A stretch of DNA of 25,254 nt, taken from a virus. The position numbers and the translations under genes were made by a program. How positions within the stretch are numbered: the first letter of the stretch is position 1; every line of letters starts with the position of its first letter. Of this stretch, positions 23,968 through 25,254 are shown piece by piece. The notes beneath the pieces are model-generated. The model searched no databases and was not told the DNA's origin. It worked only from the letters and a program-made list of their open reading frames with translations. Where the stretch lies: the IMG/VR virus record IMGVR_UViG_3300028844_004412, positions 1 through 25,254 of that record; one strand, given 5' to 3'.

Positions 23968-24590
23968 TATTTCATATCCTTTACAAAGTTATAAAATTCT
24001 TGTCGTACTGAATAATCACCATCTCTAAAAGCACCACTTAGTTTAGATGTTTTCATTTCAGAGTGAGGATGTTTAACACCACGTAAACAAGCACATAAAT
24101 GTTTAGCACTTACCATTACAGCAATACCGCCGTGAGTAACTAATACATCATCTAAGTGGTCGTGTATCTGCATTGTAAGATTTTCTTGTACTTGAGGTCT
24201 ACGTGAATAAAACTCAACCGTACGATTTAATTTACTTAAACCAATAATCTTACCCTCAGGCTTAGCAAGATATGCTACGTGAGCAACACCAAAGAAAGGA
24301 AGATGATGATGTGAACACATTGAATGTACTTGAATGTTTCCTTCAAATACCATACCATCGTATTTATCAACATTATCAAATGCTGTAATCTTAGGAGGTG
24401 CATTGAAACAACCTTCTGCTAAATCATTCACCCACGCCTTAGCAACTCTAAGAGGAGTTTCTGAAGCATTAGGGTCTGTTTCCCATTCAAAGCCGAGAGA
24501 AGACATAAATTTACCGTAATGATATGCCGCGTCTTCTATCGTATTTTGTTTTTCTTTTACTGATAAAACTTTGTTTCCGTTTGATTTCAT
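23967..24590 (-). CDS. folE: GTP cyclohydrolase I
   Basis: A 207-aa enzyme that converts GTP to dihydroneopterin triphosphate, the first step of both folate and 7-deazaguanine (preQ0) synthesis. Key features: TPLRVAKAW, the zinc-site segment VHSMCSHHHLPFFG (Cys and His ligands), GLSKLNRTVEFYSRRPQVQE, and KHLCACLRGV with the second zinc cysteine. Length and motifs match complete bacterial FolE-I, so it is probably active. The start has GGAGGT and overlaps the upstream gene by 4 bases (ATGA). A QueD-like gene follows immediately, so GTP is probably directed into the 7-deazaguanine route. Confidence 0.92.
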   Translation of the reverse strand: MKSNGNKVLSVKEKQNTIEDAAYHYGKFMSSLGFEWETDPNASETPLRVAKAWVNDLAEGCFNAPPKITAFDNVDKYDGMVFEGNIQVHSMCSHHHLPFFGVAHVAYLAKPEGKIIGLSKLNRTVEFYSRRPQVQENLTMQIHDHLDDVLVTHGGIAVMVSAKHLCACLRGVKHPHSEMKTSKLSGAFRDGDYSVRQEFYNFVKDMK

Positions 24591-25138
24591 TTAGACCTCC
24601 ATTTACCGTTACCGAGATATTTTAAATAAGTGTATCTACCTTTAAATGTGTTGTCGTTTAAAACTATTTTACACAATGTAGTAGTTCCGCCATCTTGGTA
24701 CATTTCTTTAATATATTTTTTATTTTTTATAATTGTATTTACAATAAAGTTTTGCATCTTAGGCAAATCATAATATATCATATCATAAGTTTTTTTATTG
24801 AAGTGATACCAACGATGTGCATCTTCTGCTTTTAAAAAGTCTCCTTCTTTACCGCTTTTATATAATTCAACATAACAACCCCAATTATATAGATTAGCTT
24901 TAAGTTGTGTATGTAATTCAAAATCTGAATTTAAAATTATAGTATGGTCAATTCCTCGTTTTTCCATTATCTTACCATCAATAGTATTGAAATCCCAATT
25001 AATAATTTTCTTACTTTTGTCAGAATAATAAGTTTCTAACATTGTATCAAAAACACTTTCTGCTTTCTGACCTTTAGCAAGGTTACGTGTCCATTCAGAT
25101 TTATACACCCTTACTCCATTGTTTCCATCCATACACAT
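24587..25138 (-). CDS. Uncharacterised protein, possible PD-(D/E)XK nuclease-like fold
   Basis: A 183-aa protein with no family I can name. It has the spacing of a PD-(D/E)XK core: an N-terminal helix with GQKAESVFDTML (E27), GIDHTIIL (D64) and HTQLKAN (Q78, K80). This suggests a nuclease or nuclease-derived fold but is weak evidence. The ATG at 25138 has an AGGA 5 bases upstream and overlaps the end of the PnuC-like gene by 38 bases. An alternative GTG start at 25108 has GGAG 5 bases upstream and overlaps by only 8 bases, giving a 173-aa protein. Its end overlaps folE by 4 bases. Confidence 0.45.
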   Translation of the reverse strand: MCMDGNNGVRVYKSEWTRNLAKGQKAESVFDTMLETYYSDKSKKIINWDFNTIDGKIMEKRGIDHTIILNSDFELHTQLKANLYNWGCYVELYKSGKEGDFLKAEDAHRWYHFNKKTYDMIYYDLPKMQNFIVNTIIKNKKYIKEMYQDGGTTTLCKIVLNDNTFKGRYTYLKYLGNGKWRSK

Positions 25139-25254
25139 TCATTCCTAATACAAAGATACTCATTGCTACTTGGGGCATGGCTTGTATAAGTAAAGCGTAT
25201 ATTAAAAAGAAAATATTGCCAACGCCCCATATATAGAAACAGAAGATTTTCTGT
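25101..25254 (-). CDS. PnuC-like membrane protein, C-terminal end only
   Basis: An open frame enters from the right edge and runs for 50 codons to a TAA at 25103-25101. The peptide has two hydrophobic segments (IWGVGNIFFLIYALL and VAMSIFVLGMN) separated by QAMPQ and ends GMNVYGWKQWSKGV. The PQ turn and the final N-x-YGW-x-xW are features I associate with the C-terminus of PnuC nicotinamide riboside transporters, which several large phages carry for NAD salvage. It has no visible start because it is cut by the window. The first part must be read outside this window to confirm the family. Confidence 0.55.
   Translation of the reverse strand, partial: QKIFCFYIWGVGNIFFLIYALLIQAMPQVAMSIFVLGMNVYGWKQWSKGV

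Noticed and set aside
1-25254. Searched for tRNA genes, CRISPR arrays, insertion sequences and integrase/attachment sites
   Set aside because: Nearly all sequence is covered by tightly packed genes; the few gaps are too short or lack the required structures, and no transposase or integrase motifs were seen.

Overview
The window is a 25.3 kb piece of an AT-rich (roughly one-third G+C by eye) T4-like contractile-tailed phage, most likely marine. The taxonomic signal comes from a recognisable late sigma factor (gp55), baseplate wedge proteins gp25 and gp6, a gp5-like hub protein, and a set of tail structural proteins of the kind known from marine T4-like phages (cyanophages, pelagimyophages). 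Every convincing gene is on the minus strand, so transcription runs from right to left. Strong AGGAG-type ribosome binding sites precede many genes, which fits a proteobacterial or cyanobacterial host better than a Bacteroidetes host. The exact host cannot be read from the sequence.

Right part (about 25254 to 18401): a very compact operon in which most neighbours overlap by 1 or 4 bases. In transcription order it encodes the C-terminal end of a PnuC-like membrane protein (cut by the window edge), a possible PD-(D/E)XK nuclease-like protein, GTP cyclohydrolase I (FolE), a QueD-like 6-pyruvoyltetrahydropterin-synthase-family protein lacking the usual catalytic cysteine, a 2-oxoglutarate/Fe(II) oxygenase, an XGPRT-like phosphoribosyltransferase, a GT-B glycosyltransferase, a tRNA-guanine-transglycosylase/DpdA-family enzyme, an HD-domain hydrolase, a small membrane protein and gp55. 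Read together, FolE, QueD-like and TGT/DpdA-like proteins point to a 7-deazaguanine pathway acting on phage DNA or on tRNA. The oxygenase and glycosyltransferase raise the possibility that the inserted base is modified further. queE and queC are not in the window and may lie beyond its right edge.

Middle part (18338 to 2097): the tail and baseplate module. It starts just after a 19-bp RNA hairpin that covers the first gene's ribosome binding site. It continues with a conserved 133-aa protein, a gp5-like hub protein, a 218-aa helical protein with one hydrophobic segment, a 118-aa protein, gp25, gp6, a DNRLRE-like stalk protein, a 103-aa protein, a giant 2281-aa protein, a 216-aa structural protein and two related tail proteins (350 and 348 aa).

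Left part (2088 to 1): two proteins whose first 9-10 residues look like T4 capsid-targeting peptides ending in a prohead-protease cleavage motif (L/I-N-E). One carries an HExxH metalloprotease motif and the other a degenerate HNH-like tail, so both are candidates for proteins packaged in the head and delivered into the host. A 191-base AT-rich gap then precedes a small PD-(D/E)XK resolvase-like nuclease.

The whole window appears to contain no GATC site, although about 70 would be expected by composition and the composition-matched palindrome GTAC is common.
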